Shown here piece after piece: positions 50,301-64,000 of a stretch of 64,000 nucleotides of DNA (its first letter is position 1; each line of letters begins with the position of its first letter). Both the position numbers and the translations under genes were made by a program. Origin of the DNA: Ramazzottius varieornatus (lineage: Eukaryota > Tardigrada > Eutardigrada > Parachela > Ramazzottiidae); NCBI GenBank assembly GCA_001949185.1, contig BDGG01000002.1:8851990-8915989 (forward strand). Reading direction: 5' to 3'. Below the pieces are notes generated by a model. The model was not told where the DNA came from. It ran no database searches and was given only the letters and a program-made list of their open reading frames with translations.

Positions 50301-52890
50301 GCCGTACAGTAGTTCGGCAGCCGTGATGGAGTCCGGGTGAGCCCTGACGAGGCCATATCCACCTTCCAACGGAGCCTTCTGCTCATCGCTCTGATTAACC
50401 ACACGTACCAATGCAAACACTCTTCATCTTCCCCTAAGTTAGCTAAGACAGGGTGGCAAACGAGACGACGCACCTGAGACCAAGGGTTCTCCTGGTCCAA
50501 AGGACCTGCAAGAAAAAAGCGGCAACTATATTGAAGGACATCAAAAGCTGCCGTCCATTCCACGAATTGCGCATAGTACATTCAAGGAGCGGCAAGCAGC
50601 TCGGTCAAAAATTTATCTATAATGCCATACCTACGTCCGCCAGCCTGTACAAGTGGTCATCCCAGCGTCCAAAGCCTGCGGGAAAGAGAAGGTGACTGTA
50701 AGAAGGTAACTGCTTCTATTTGGGCCTTGCTGCTACCGCAAGTGTCGGCTTTACAGTTGGCAAGCAGGCAAACTACGACATTATCTACCGACTAACACAA
50801 ATCAATGCCGCCCAAAAAGCCAATCTTCTGGTCGATAATGACCGTCTTTTCGTGGTGCGACCTGCAGCAGATAGAAAGACATCGAAAGGAGGAGGAGAAG
50901 GTTCGGCGTGGCGCATACAAGCTATCCCGTGCGAGACATACCACAGCCAGACGTTAGCGCCAATGTGCTCAGGATGGCGCTGAACCTGTACAAGAAGCCA
51001 CAGGTGACAGCACAAAGTGACATGATGGTGACATGAGCCAGCCAACCTTGATGTTTGGATGACGACTGGTAAGGATGGCCTTGCTGTGGTACGAGTTGAT
51101 GGTCAAAGCCAGGGAGACCTCTCGATACAATAAGACGTAAATCTTGACACCAGCCTCCTACCAAAGCAAAATTTGACCTTGATGGTTAGAGGGAAAGTAT
51201 TGGGACAGTGCAGAAGTAAAATCAGCCGTGTATGGCTTACGGCACGCCTTTGCAGGATTCGATCCAGTCGCCATCGTTCGCCCTGGGTGATGGGTCGCTT
51301 CATGTAAATTTCCGGCGAGAGCCACCAGTCAGTGATGAAAATGTCCTCCTGGGCTTTCTCCAGCGCATCAGCCAGCGCCGACATGTAGGGCGCACCGTCG
51401 ATAAACCACTTGGCTGGAATGTCGTCCCGTAGCGGGTAGCTGGAACCGTGAGGGTGAGCGTGAATAAACTGTGCGCCTAACCAACACACAACGGGTCAGC
51501 TTACCTCGTCGTCTGATAATATGGAGGGCCACTTACCGCTGGTGGACAGGACATAGTTAAAGTACTTGAGCCAGTCGTCCAGGTCGCGTTGCGTACCAAA
51601 CTTGAGGACCAAGTCTCGGCTGGAGTTACGGACAATGAGCGACTTGTGGCGTATACTGTAGCGCGCGTCGTGCTCGATGCGCAAGTCCTGATCAATCAGC
51701 AGGACGTTGCCAATGCGCTTGGAGCTGCTACTCATGTAGGCGTAATACGTGTCCTTGACCAGGATCCACCTGCCAAACCTCCCCTTCATCTTAGCCCATT
51801 CAACTGACCACCTTGTTGAGCTTACCGTTCTTTCCAGCGGGAGAGGGCGTCACAGAAGGTGTTGTTACTGCTGCAACAGAGGGGAATGGTGACGCGCCCA
51901 CTCAACTTCTCCAACGGCATCTCCTTGCCCTTCTCCCCTAATTCACCCAGGAAGCTCAGCTCGCTAACTTCCAAGAAGCGCAGCGTCTCTGGATGCTCGC
52001 GCCATAAAGGCACGTTGAGCAACTCGCTAAAAAACTGCTCCACTTTCAACTACAAGAAGAAGCAAAGAGAAATTATTGCTCTAGAAGCCAACTTCAAGGC
52101 ACAGTCAATTCAAGTTCGCACTCGACGAGACTCCAATTGTTCCGGCGTGACAAAGACATCCATCCGCCGAGGAATATTGGGAACTCGCGGTTTCAGATTG
52201 GAAGTGAGATGGTCGCTGAAAAGACAGTAGAAATACTTCCTCGCAACCTTCCATAAAGTCAACGGAGTGTGGTCTCATGCTTACAGGTTGGTCTTGCGCG
52301 CTATGCGCATCGTCAAGGAGTGCAACTTTAGTCGACGGTGCAGATTGTGGATTTTGGCGTAACGACGACGGATGGTCCAATAGTAGCCGGCGTGCTGAAT
52401 CTCAATCTCGTAACTGCAAAGATAACCCCTGCGCTTATACTTGCTCCACTATCCCTGCCTAACTGCATCAAGGGTTGCTCACATGTGAGGATGGAATATC
52501 GGGTGCGTCGTCCTTTCAATGTCTAGACATCGACAAGTTGATGAAGACAGACGTATGTACTTTCGTACTAGTAGTGTAGCTATACAGCGAAGGCTAATTA
52601 ACAAGGCTTACTTGTAATGCGCACGTGCACCGGCTCATCTTCCTTGAAGACTCTCTTTCCCTGCAGCAAGCTGGGATATTCCTTGAAGGCCTGGAAGGGC
52701 AAGAAAATCAGATCTGAAAGAGCAAGACACAAACTGTAAGGCCAGCCTTCAGTAAAAGACCTGCATAATTATACTTTGAATGAAGCAAGCCACAAGTCTT
52801 ACTGGGTCCACTGCTGCTGTCCAACTGCATCTCGTCATCCAGCTCGTCCTCCTCCTCCTCGTCATACTCGGACTTCAACGTGTTATCCAT
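47393..52890 (-). CDS. PLD1: Phospholipase D1/2-type PX-PH phospholipase D, 27 exons
   Basis: Exons (5' to 3'): 52890-52803, 52713-52612, 52522-52483, 52413-52285, 52215-52122, 52049-51826, 51778-51537, 51476-51241, 51157-51047, 50985-50942, 50861-50797, 50675-50631, 50505-50474, 50390-49827, 49756-49686, 49614-49541, 49461-49381, 49295-49177, 49114-48887, 48810-48716, 48649-48631, 48565-48470, 48393-48238, 48141-48104, 48036-47887, 47810-47489, 47419-47393; 1163 residues, every phase consistent. It hydrolyses phosphatidylcholine to phosphatidic acid. PX domain about 60-150 ([20 protein letters not shown]), PH about 215-310, [16 protein letters not shown], first HKD (HHEKTVIID), a long charged loop (about 480-700, mostly one 564-nt exon), MPWHD, second HKD ([18 protein letters not shown]), and the family's C-terminal VWT. 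Exon 21 is only 19 nt; the intron after exon 24 has a GC donor. The acidic N-terminus is unusual. Confidence 0.93.
48196..48216. repeat. (GA)n microsatellite
   Basis: About 20 bp of GA repeats in a PLD intron. Confidence 0.8.
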
Positions 52891-54070
52891 CCTGTTGAGC
52901 GGTGATGTACAGCGTACAAAGCGAGGGCTACTTCCTCCCCAACTATCTCTTCATACAGACATCTTTCCGCCGACTCTGCAAAACAGGCCATCGTCCGCAG
53001 CGGGTCCGGCCATGTTCAAAACCCAACACTACAGACGCATTACCACTGGACGAAGGCAAGACTAGCTTAGGACCACCAAGGAGGCTACTGACCTGATGAC
53101 GATACTCCCCCCTCGGTGCAAGTATATATGATTTATGAAGCTGTAATCGGCTGTTTAGACCTGCTCAGCCGTAAATATTGATGAGTACCGACCACACATC
53201 TCCAGCCTGCCTCGGATACTTGCGTACTACGATGCTCCCTCCTCCTCCCTACTGCCAAAAGTTGTCAAAGATGGGAGTGAACAGGACCGTGGATCACATC
53301 AAGTGGGATTCGGGCTAGAATAATGCAAGAAGATGGAAATTTCTGAAGATGGAAAAGTCAGATAGCTTCGTACTCAATCAAATACGACAATCAATCAGCA
53401 TGGTTTGGCAGCCCTCTTGCTAGGAGGGTACGGCATGCCTCGGTTACCATTGCGTCACGGAACTGGCGGTGTAAGTACCAGCCACATGGCACGCAGAACC
53501 CTGTTGTCTGTTCGAACTTGTATCGCTTCTTCAAAGCGCCGCATTACGTCATGGTGTGCGTAAAATATCCCTGGCAAGTCGGCAAAGTTGTGAACTTGAT
53601 CCGGGGCTCCCGTTACGCGTACGACGAAGCGTACGGCACTCCACCGACGTCACAGTTCGCCAAATCTTGTTAGTCATCAACTTATTATAGTGGGTTGCTC
53701 TCGAGATCAGCTGTTCCCACGTCCTGATCGATATAGTCCGTCACTGCGTATCCGTCACTGTGTACTACATCGACACGTTGGCGCCAAGAAGATCCTGACA
53801 GATGCATATGTGTAATTATCGTGCCTGGAGCGGTAGAGCACCTTGCTGAGTCACTGTGACAGTGGACGAAGCGCACCTGATGGTGAGGAAGGCAGAGCAA
53901 GAAGTCAGGACATATGAGCCTTGATCAGCGCGTCAACGGAGAAAGGTAAGGTAATCGTGGCTGATCGTTCTGTTACGTTTTGTACGTCAAGTCTGGGGCT
54001 CTTGGGCTAGGTTGGCTGTAGCAAGACGTCAAGTCCACACCTTTTTATCGAGCAGAGATAAGGCGGACGA
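52891..54070. other. Divergent spacer PLD/ERK
   Basis: About 1.2 kb holding the promoters of both genes. No exon, repeat family or clear motif recognised. Confidence 0.5.
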
Positions 54071-56305
<2,235 letters not shown>

Positions 56306-59300
56306 CCGTCCTTACTCTCTCTTTTTATGCCCCTACCTTCACTTCTGGTTGTAATTGCTCTGTTGTGATCTTATGGTTTCCGGTTTTTACTTTTTATCGA
56401 ACGAAGGAAAATTCAGACAGATGATATTATGGGACGGTTTTAGGAATGCTCAGCATTTGTTGTTAACTGCGATAAAATTTTGATGTCCGTCTATATAGTT
56501 TGTGCTTTGTTGGTCTTATACGCCTGTCTGATAGAAGCCTGACCATCTGTCCCATCGTTGACTATTTTCCAAAGTGTATTTTCTGCTCCAGTTACCTGCG
56601 AGACCCTACTACTACAAGTATTTGAAGTAATGGCAACACTGTCGAAGAAGCAGGTTTTTCGCACCAAAGCTGCGCATACCGGAAGTAATGTAAACAATCA
56701 TCTAATGTACTATAGTTCTTCTCACGACGGGGCGTGAAACGTGATTGATTGCATTGATCTTAGAAACGGATTACCAAATTTCACTGTCACGATAAGTAGC
56801 CCTCAAGTAGCTCATCTTGAAAACGGATCATTCTCTGCACACTTGCCTCAAAAATTCCATTTTCCATTTCTCAGCTGATTTCCGTTTCTAAAGTGTATTA
56901 CATCGTAAAATCCCGTTCCTCGCATGGGCTTCTCGATACCTGTCAGCGTCGAGGATATCGGGAAACAAAGAGCAGCCAAAAAGTAAAGACAGAAGTCGGA
57001 GCCCACTCAGAGACTGCCTACGAACCCACCCCGCGGGAACTCCCGTATTTCCGATCCTGTTTCCCAAACCAGCTTAGATTTCATCTCAGTGACGCTCGAT
57101 TTGAGTTGGTTAAGGTGAAAAAAAAAGTTCTGTCAGTTGTTTGTTTTCAACACAAGCATAAATTTGAGGCTAGTGGTGAGGAGAAGTTATGTGCTGCAAT
57201 CTGACAATTGTATGCAGTTCACCTAGCGGCGATCCGCATCTCTTGCATGGTACGTACTTGAGTTGATCCATTGAGATGGATGAAATCTGCAAGGAAGTGA
57301 CGACAAGGGACTGGCGAGCCTGTCGGGTATAGGTCCGCCGGTGTCGCCACCAGTCAGTCGTCGGATTTGCTCTTTCATAGTCGATCGCCGGATTAGAAGT
57401 AAGCGCACGCTACAGAGGGCGGCTCACTCTCCATCGGTTCTTGGCAATGGGATGGCTATAGCATTCTACGTGTACCAACCTACAAATCGGACTGTCAGGC
57501 AGCATGCAGTTACCCATCTTGACCTCTTCTTTTGTCTCCAATTCAAAGTGGATTGATATATTATTCACCAACTACCGACGAACCAAAGGCTCTACTGCGT
57601 TGACACGGTCACACCCATCTTTCTCGACCAATTTGAGGGGCACTGCAGCTACAGCCAGATCGACCTGATGGAAATGATTGGGCTCTTTGGAAGACGTTAT
57701 CCGGGATTTGTAACCGTGAAGGTTCGTGGTTTCATTGAAACCAGCTTTTCTCCTTTGTCTGACATATTAAACAGTTTAGGGTCTAGTACGTATTACGTAG
57801 TCATCCTGGTAGAGAAAGGTCTTTAATCCGAATTTACTGCTGGTTGCTTTTTTTTGACTTGCCAAGTATAACGTTAAGGGGATGCAATAAAGAGTTTAGT
57901 GCTCGTTGGGGGAACTTGGCGAGCAAACAAAATTTGGGGGGCCTGATCATGATCGTCATCCTTGAGAGGACGTCAGTGGATGGAGTTATAGCATCTTTAG
58001 CTCCTTGGGTCGTTAGCGTCTGTGCCATTTACTCAACAAGGAACAGCTGTTAATAAGAAGAGAAGTTAGTAACTTTGCCGGCGGCTGGCGATCAACCATA
58101 ACTGAAAGACACTGCGGCCCTGTCTGCTGAGTACCGCCGCGCCGATAGTGGGCCTGCCCAAGTTATAGCGCCCATGAAGCCCTAGTACGTCACAGCATTC
58201 CCTCCACGACGTCGGCAGCGCTCAAGAACTTGAAGCTCAACTGCAGCCTTGCAAATGACTCTTGGTGGATGAAGCTAGGCTCATTTGGACAACTGCAAGT
58301 CTTCACGTCGTTAAGGTGCTGCTGCTCAGCTGCCAGCTATAGGACAGGAACTACAGTGTGTACCATCTGCCTTGTAGCCTAGGACGTATCGTACAGTATC
58401 GTACGACAGCCAAGTACAGTAAGAAAAGGGAAGGACTGACCTAGCTGTCCAAAACGTTGGAGGGCCTTTTCGTACTTATGGCGGCTAGCTGTGTATTTGT
58501 TGAGCTTGTCATACTCAGTTTCACATCATTGATCCGTCAGCGCATTCATTCAGGCCACGATTATATCCGCCTTACTTCCCTTTTCTTTGTCTTTGCTGGC
58601 CGGCAAATATGGATGATCAGCATCAAGGGCTTCTGCGCACTGCGCCTCATCACTGAAGCGGGGATGTGGCTGAGGTCTTCCGGCTATCGGGCCATGTACC
58701 ACGTCTTTTGCTATCTCACTCGATCACCGTTCGTGCAAACAAGACGGTGACATCTCTCCCGTGCAGAAAAGCCCGTTTAGATTAAGTCTATTAATCAGCC
58801 GGCACTGCCTGCTGCTGGGCTATATGCTAAGTGATTGATGGTCTTTAGCAGTCCTCCATTGATTCCATCACTGTTTTCCATCCAGTGTCGAGCATCGACG
58901 GGACGTCAATAATTACTATTCCCTACAACGCCTTTGTACTACTGCACCATGTAATCCTTCAGCCTTGCAAGTGTCAACCTAACCTTTCCGCGCCCTATTT
59001 ATTCCCATGAATTTCCGCGTCAAAAAATGTTGTCGAAAGGAGCGCTTGACAATATAGCTGCAGCCTACAAGACCGCAAGGAAAGTTGAGCCTTCTCTACC
59101 GCAGAAAGCCGTGCAATCCAGAAAATTAAGCATCTCATTTGCTTCTCTGTGGAAGTTGGGGCGCAAGTTGTCCATTGACTGTGAGTACAGTCCAACAAAG
59201 TGTGGATTGCATGTTGGTGTGGCCAAGTAGTTGGCAGCTCGTGTGAGGCTGTGTGTCTGGCCGGAGGAAGGAAGATTAAAGTGGATAAAAGGGCCCATGA

Positions 59301-59438
59301 ATAGAGGAGGAAAGGCAATTAAGGCGCTATAGATGCCCCTTCTCCAAGGCGAAGATGCTAATTGACATGAAATCCACCACAGCTTTACCAAGAGCCAACG
59401 TCTTCAACCTAGCAGCCCAACTATTACCATAAAGCCAC
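56306..59438. other. Gene-poor spacer with one possible orphan exon
   Basis: About 3.1 kb. A plus-strand frame open from 57557 to 57826 reads CVDTVTPIFLDQFEGHCSYS then MEMIGLFGRRYPGFVTVK up to a GTTCGT donor-like site (57722). It looks protein-like but has no start, no clear acceptor and no family I know. Otherwise nothing seen. Confidence 0.35.
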
Positions 59439-60501
59439 ATGGATCTTGCTGCTGCTCCCTTGGCCGATACTACGGCGGCCATCCCGCCATCGCCCAACAA
59501 TCCCATGCCGCATAATTCCACCTTGATGCTCAACGGCAGCGGACCCATCACAATTTATATGAGCACCACCGAGGCTGTCATTGCCTCAGTCTTGTGGTCC
59601 TTGATTATCTTGTGCGCCATCGTCGGCAACGTCATGGTCATCTTTGCCATCTTCAAGTCTCCGGCGCTGTATATTGTGCAAAACTTCTTACTGGTCTCCC
59701 TCGCCGTAGCCGATATCCTGGTAAGTCTCCGCCAACCCCAAAGGGATGTCCAACGCTGTTATATATACCTTGTCACAATTTTTGACGCCGAAAAGTCAGC
59801 TTTGGAGCGGTAGCGAGACTTGTTGGTATGCTGAGCAAGCTTTTGATGTAGAGGAAGGGGATGTAGTATGGCAGATCTTGATGGACAGGGCAACACGCTG
59901 ACTGGCACCTCAATCAAGACCCAATCATTGTTGTGCGGCAGAGCTGTCTTCTGTCTGCTGTTCACCACTGATCAAGTATCCTTTCGCTTCATTGTTATCC
60001 TCCCACTAATTGAGTTAGTCCGCCACTTCTCTGGCTGCATAGTCTCATCCAGACAAACTTCCCCCTAAATTTGCCACCTTCCACTTCGGCAGCTTTGCTA
60101 TTGATTCGCATAGGTCCACACTTCCACAATCGCACTTTTCTTCAAGGCCAAATACATTCGGTCAGCCAAAAGAATATTAAGCGTGCAGTATGGGACGTAG
60201 TACAGAACTATCAGAAGTTTCGGTTAGTCTTAAGAGCAACACATACACGAACGTAGCAAATATTTCACCTGGAAGGAGAGGTCTTCTCCGACAGCATAAT
60301 TAATGTTGTGCCTTTTGCCTTCAATAAATGGGTGACTTTATGTGTTGCGTAGGTGGCAGTGCTGGTGATGCCCTTTTCCCTGACCAGTACCCTGATGGGA
60401 CAATGGATCTTTGGTCGGGGTTTCTGCCTTTTCCATGTGACATGCGACGTCCTCTTATGCACAGCCTCCATCCTGCACTTGGTGGCCATCGCGCTGGATA
60501 G
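59439..60501 (+). CDS. Aminergic G-protein-coupled receptor, 5' part (TM1 to DR of DRY)
   Basis: Exon 59439-59720 and exon 60353-60501 join in phase; the second ends in phase 2 inside the DRY region, so further exons must exist and none is visible before the window ends. The N-terminus has two N-glycosylation sites (NST, NGS). TM1 is [20 protein letters not shown] with the conserved GNV; TM2 [13 protein letters not shown]; then [20 protein letters not shown], the conserved TM3 cysteine (GFCLFHV) and [29 protein letters not shown] and VMPFSL are typical of biogenic amine receptors (octopamine, alpha-adrenergic, serotonin, dopamine groups); the TM3 Asp that binds the amine is the one in CDVLLC. 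Ligand cannot be decided from this part. Confidence 0.82.
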
Positions 60502-63500
60502 GTAAGCAAAACGACACTGAGCAAGGGATAACAAAGTTGCTATTAACAGACCAGCCCTAACCGAAAATGCAATTGCTTCCTTTACAATTGCGCCATACAG
60601 TCAGCCGGAAATGAGCGCATAAAAGAGGCGCTTGGGCTATATATACACATAATTATATGTACGGGTAGTTTGTTTACTAGCTAATGTATATAGACAGCGC
60701 TTACTACCACTGCACATTCCAATCTTAAAGATTACCAGCGTAGGGCGTGGCCGGAGATGCAAGGAAAGAATTTTCTGTCGATCGATAGTGGACACTTTAT
60801 CTACAGGAAGCGTCAGAGCAATGTCATAACAGCAATCAGTCTTTGGAAACTAATTAGGTTCGCGACCGGTCAAAGGAGCAGGAAGTGTGCCGACTGCAAC
60901 TTCTCTTTGCATTGGGTTCTTGCATCAGTTATTACTTACGAATCAATAGATCAAACAAGAATACCAACCCTGCTCAATTATTTACTCATTTCTGGCGGGG
61001 AACATCTGTCTTTTTCTGAAAGAAAAATGGTTGACGAAAGGCGTGCGGAGTATGAACCAAGTTGGGATTCATAAGAATTTGGCACAGCTAGCTAGGGCAA
61101 ATTAAATGAGTTGAACTAGCTACAAAACTTGGCCGATGCGACGTATCGTAGTTTATCACTGGCAGTAACAAAGTCCTAGGAATGGCCTGTGACGCAGGAT
61201 TATATGGCCGTTAGGTCTGGCATAGAGATATTGGTATGCGGCACTATCCTTAAAATAGCAAGTGTGACCATAATGTCAGCATGGTATTTTGCTTTAATCT
61301 GCATGTTGAATGGTGTAGCGACAGAGAGGGGAAGGAAGCGACGGGCTGAGCAGAAAAAGTGGGAAAATAAACGACGAGATGATTGAGTTTAATCACAAAG
61401 TGATTGTACCATCTTTTTTTCCTGTGGCTGACCGCATGGAGGAGCAGTACGAGTACGTCAACTTTGCACTGGCAACTGCCTTTCTTCTTGGCTCTAGCCT
61501 CCCACAGTCCCACAAAGAGAGCAGAAGGGTCCTACTGTAATCGTGAGCGAAGGACCTTCTGCGAAAGAGCTCACGTCAGCGACATTGGCAATAGTTTGTA
61601 GCCCTCCCTTTAGACGTAGCAAAACGGCAGGTGTGCTCGCTACAAGCCCTACTTCGACTATTACGCGTACTTGTGGACGACTACTGACAGTGTTAATGTA
61701 CAAAATTCGGAATGTGAAAAGACTGCTTTTTGGACGAGTGGGAAAAGCCGCAGACAGATATTGCCGATGACATATCTGATGACACATATACATGTCACTT
61801 TAACACGTAGCAGTGCTCAACACCCAACCCTATATTCATAGCTAGTCTTTCCCAGCATTTGAACCGAGGTGCTTCCTTTTTCACCCAATAACCCGAGTTG
61901 CAAGAGGTGGAACCCACAAAGCTTGTCAAGGCTGGGCACGGCAAGATGGGCTATGATAGTCGCCATGAGCACAGATAAAGCTAAAATTAAAAGTGGCCAG
62001 ACCATAGTGCTTTCGCTAGACAAAGGCCCAAGAAAGGACATATATTTGGAGGGCCACACGTACGGATGTTATGGACTAATGTTGAGAGTAATATGCGGTA
62101 TTTGATGTGGCATTTGGGCTTGCTTGTGCTTAGTGTATGCGTGTTAAAGAGGAGAAGTGAACGGAAGGAAGTTTGGCGGCATACTTGGCAGCTCCCCCCT
62201 CCCCCGCCAGCAGACTACTTTGCACTTCTACTTATGATGCAAACGCTTTTTCAGTTGGGGTTTCCACTGCTTTGTAATACCCATGCAACCTGGCCAGCCA
62301 CTGCAGCAGCTCGTGTTGCGCGCTGCTGACTGCGGCCATGCATCTAAACTGAAGTCCATAAGTAACTGTCAAATGTCCTGGATGAGCGCATGCGGCTTGC
62401 AATTACTTAAGGCACTTCCGCTTCCAAGAAAGACAAGTCCGGCCCTTTCCACAATCCATCTCAAGCTCGCGCCCAACATCCAAGACAGACACAGAGACAA
62501 AGTTGGCAACAGCAGCGACATCAACTTCCTACACTGCACTTTATTCCAGCCTCTCAGATGATAAAAAGCCTGTAAAAGCGGCAAAGAGCGAACTGCCTTG
62601 TTGAGAATTTGAGGCCGGATTTGAATATGCGGAGACTATTTCTGCCAAGAGCCCTTCCCAGCTGGAAGGTTGGCCTGGGTTGTGGAATCCTTGTGGGAGA
62701 CGTTGGCTGGGTGGTGGCCTGGTAGGAAGGCTGCAAATTGTTACGATCATTGTCGTTAGGAAATCCATTACAGCCAAGTGTGATTATGGTTGAGCAAGTT
62801 GAGCTACGGGCCAGCTTGAGTGGAAGCAAGCACCACAGTTGAGTCAGTTAGATGGCTATCCTTGGGCCAACACCCACAATCCGGGATCAAGTGGAGTGTT
62901 TAATTACATCACAAGTCAGCCTGCCCCAAAGTCTCCCCACTCCCCACTCTTGAGACGCTTAGCTTCTGCTCCGTCCACAATCAGACTGATTGCGTAATCT
63001 TACTCTCCACCCCGGCTCTGTTTCAGCTTTGTTGACAACAAACACAACTAACACCACAAAATCATTTACAGTCGACAAACGGAGATCACTGCGTTTGGCA
63101 GAAAAGTGACCTTTGCATCCCAGGGACTGCGGTCAGCCGTCAAGGTCACTGGTATATAAAAGTGACATTAATATTCTATGCAAACACATTGGCTCAGTTG
63201 ACATGGTCCATAAGCGATGACGATCTCTTACTGTGTCTACTTCTTTTGCATAAGACCATCGTCAACTTTTAGCACAAGACGTAATAGTCCCCGCGGACCT
63301 ATGTACTCTGCTCCCTGATGGGCAAACTTTGCCTTGAGGTAGTCTTATTGAGTGCCGTCGTATATGTTGAGACTACTTCACATAAAGGCAGCTTGCGCTC
63401 TTTGAATCACTCCTAAGCGTGGAGTAAAAAATGTGATGGCTGTCGGAGAGCAGCTCAACGGACTTTGGCAAGAAAAGACAGTGCGGCCTTCGTTGCCGAT

Positions 63501-64000
63501 GCGTGCATGGCCGAAAGTAATGAGCTTGTGGGTAAATATGTGGACTGCTCTGTATGGGCGGCGCATGGCAAGCAAACAATGTAACGTAGCAATTGCCCAG
63601 GCATTTGACATGCTATAAGTAGAACTTGTCGGAAATCTAGTGTTAACGGCTTGTGGCAGGATAAAGTGGCGAGTGATGGCAGCCTGCACAAACATGGACC
63701 CCACGTTATACAAGATGACAGTGCCCTGTCTGTCGCAGCAATTAGCCTTCCATATTTGCCTTGACGTTTCGAAGATACCGGGTTACACGGGCACAAATGC
63801 CAAGGCGGCGCAAGGTCGCCAAGGTCGATCATGCCTAACGCCATTAACATCGCTCTGCCTGACAATTAGTCGACTGGTCGGACTCTTGGCAGTAGGGACA
63901 AAGGCACATTCATAAGCAGATTCAGAGAAAGAAGATACCCACCGCGGGAAAATCCCAGCAGTGTATTTGACCAAGTTCGGGCTGCGCCCTGCACGGCCAT
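60502..64000. other. Right flank, probably a long intron of the GPCR gene
   Basis: No plus-strand exon encoding TM4-TM7 motifs was found, so the GPCR intron likely spans to the window end. Open frames here on both strands lack motifs and are treated as noise. Confidence 0.45.

Noticed and set aside
61189-63974. Numerous 60-136 codon frames at the right end
   Set aside because: None shows GPCR helices or other motifs; best explained as chance frames in a long intron.

Overview
The window is a gene-dense, intron-rich piece of an invertebrate nuclear genome. Short GT-AG introns (mostly 45-300 bp, with three GC-AG exceptions), animal-only families (DRGX homeobox, tetraspanin, PMCA, PX-PH phospholipase D, aminergic GPCR) and many short TA-flanked inverted-repeat elements fit a compact ecdysozoan genome. 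A tardigrade is my best guess, but no sequence mark proves it. All exon models were joined by hand from splice sites and reading phase; every multi-exon model called with confidence above 0.7 keeps phase from start to stop.

Left third (1-28 kb): 3' part of a DRGX paired-type homeobox gene (+); a small tail-anchored RING/NRDP1-like ligase (-); a 12-exon glycine/glutamine-rich repeat protein in which every intron is phase 1 (+); a dead non-LTR retrotransposon (-); mitochondrial ribosomal protein bL9m/MRPL9 (+) convergent with a long-chain acyl-CoA synthetase (-); remains of a transposon-like gene family (BED finger plus a CDNCGGQNKN-motif domain) around 16.4-19.9 kb (-); a possible small membrane protein (+); an RNF212/Zip3-type meiotic RING gene (+) convergent with EDEM3 (-).

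Middle (28-47 kb): an assembly gap in GC-rich palindromes, then two head-to-tail plasma-membrane Ca2+-ATPase genes (+) that share a 626-bp identical tract including introns and both end right after the last membrane helix without a visible calmodulin-binding tail; a tetraspanin (-); a possible two-exon membrane protein (-); a repeat-rich spacer; and ubiquilin (-).

Right (47-64 kb): a 27-exon PX-PH phospholipase D (-); an ERK-type MAP kinase (+) about 1.2 kb from it, transcribed divergently; and, after a 3-kb gene-poor stretch, the first two coding exons of an aminergic GPCR (+) whose remaining exons lie beyond the window.

The genes do not form a single pathway. Calcium export (PMCA pair), protein quality control (ubiquilin, EDEM3, RING ligases) and lipid signalling (PLD, ACSL) are all represented. 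The most distinctive theme is mobile-element activity on gene structure: a MITE inserted at the TA of a 5' splice site, a MITE nested inside the terminal repeat of another, and a conversion-like tract homogenising a tandem ATPase pair.
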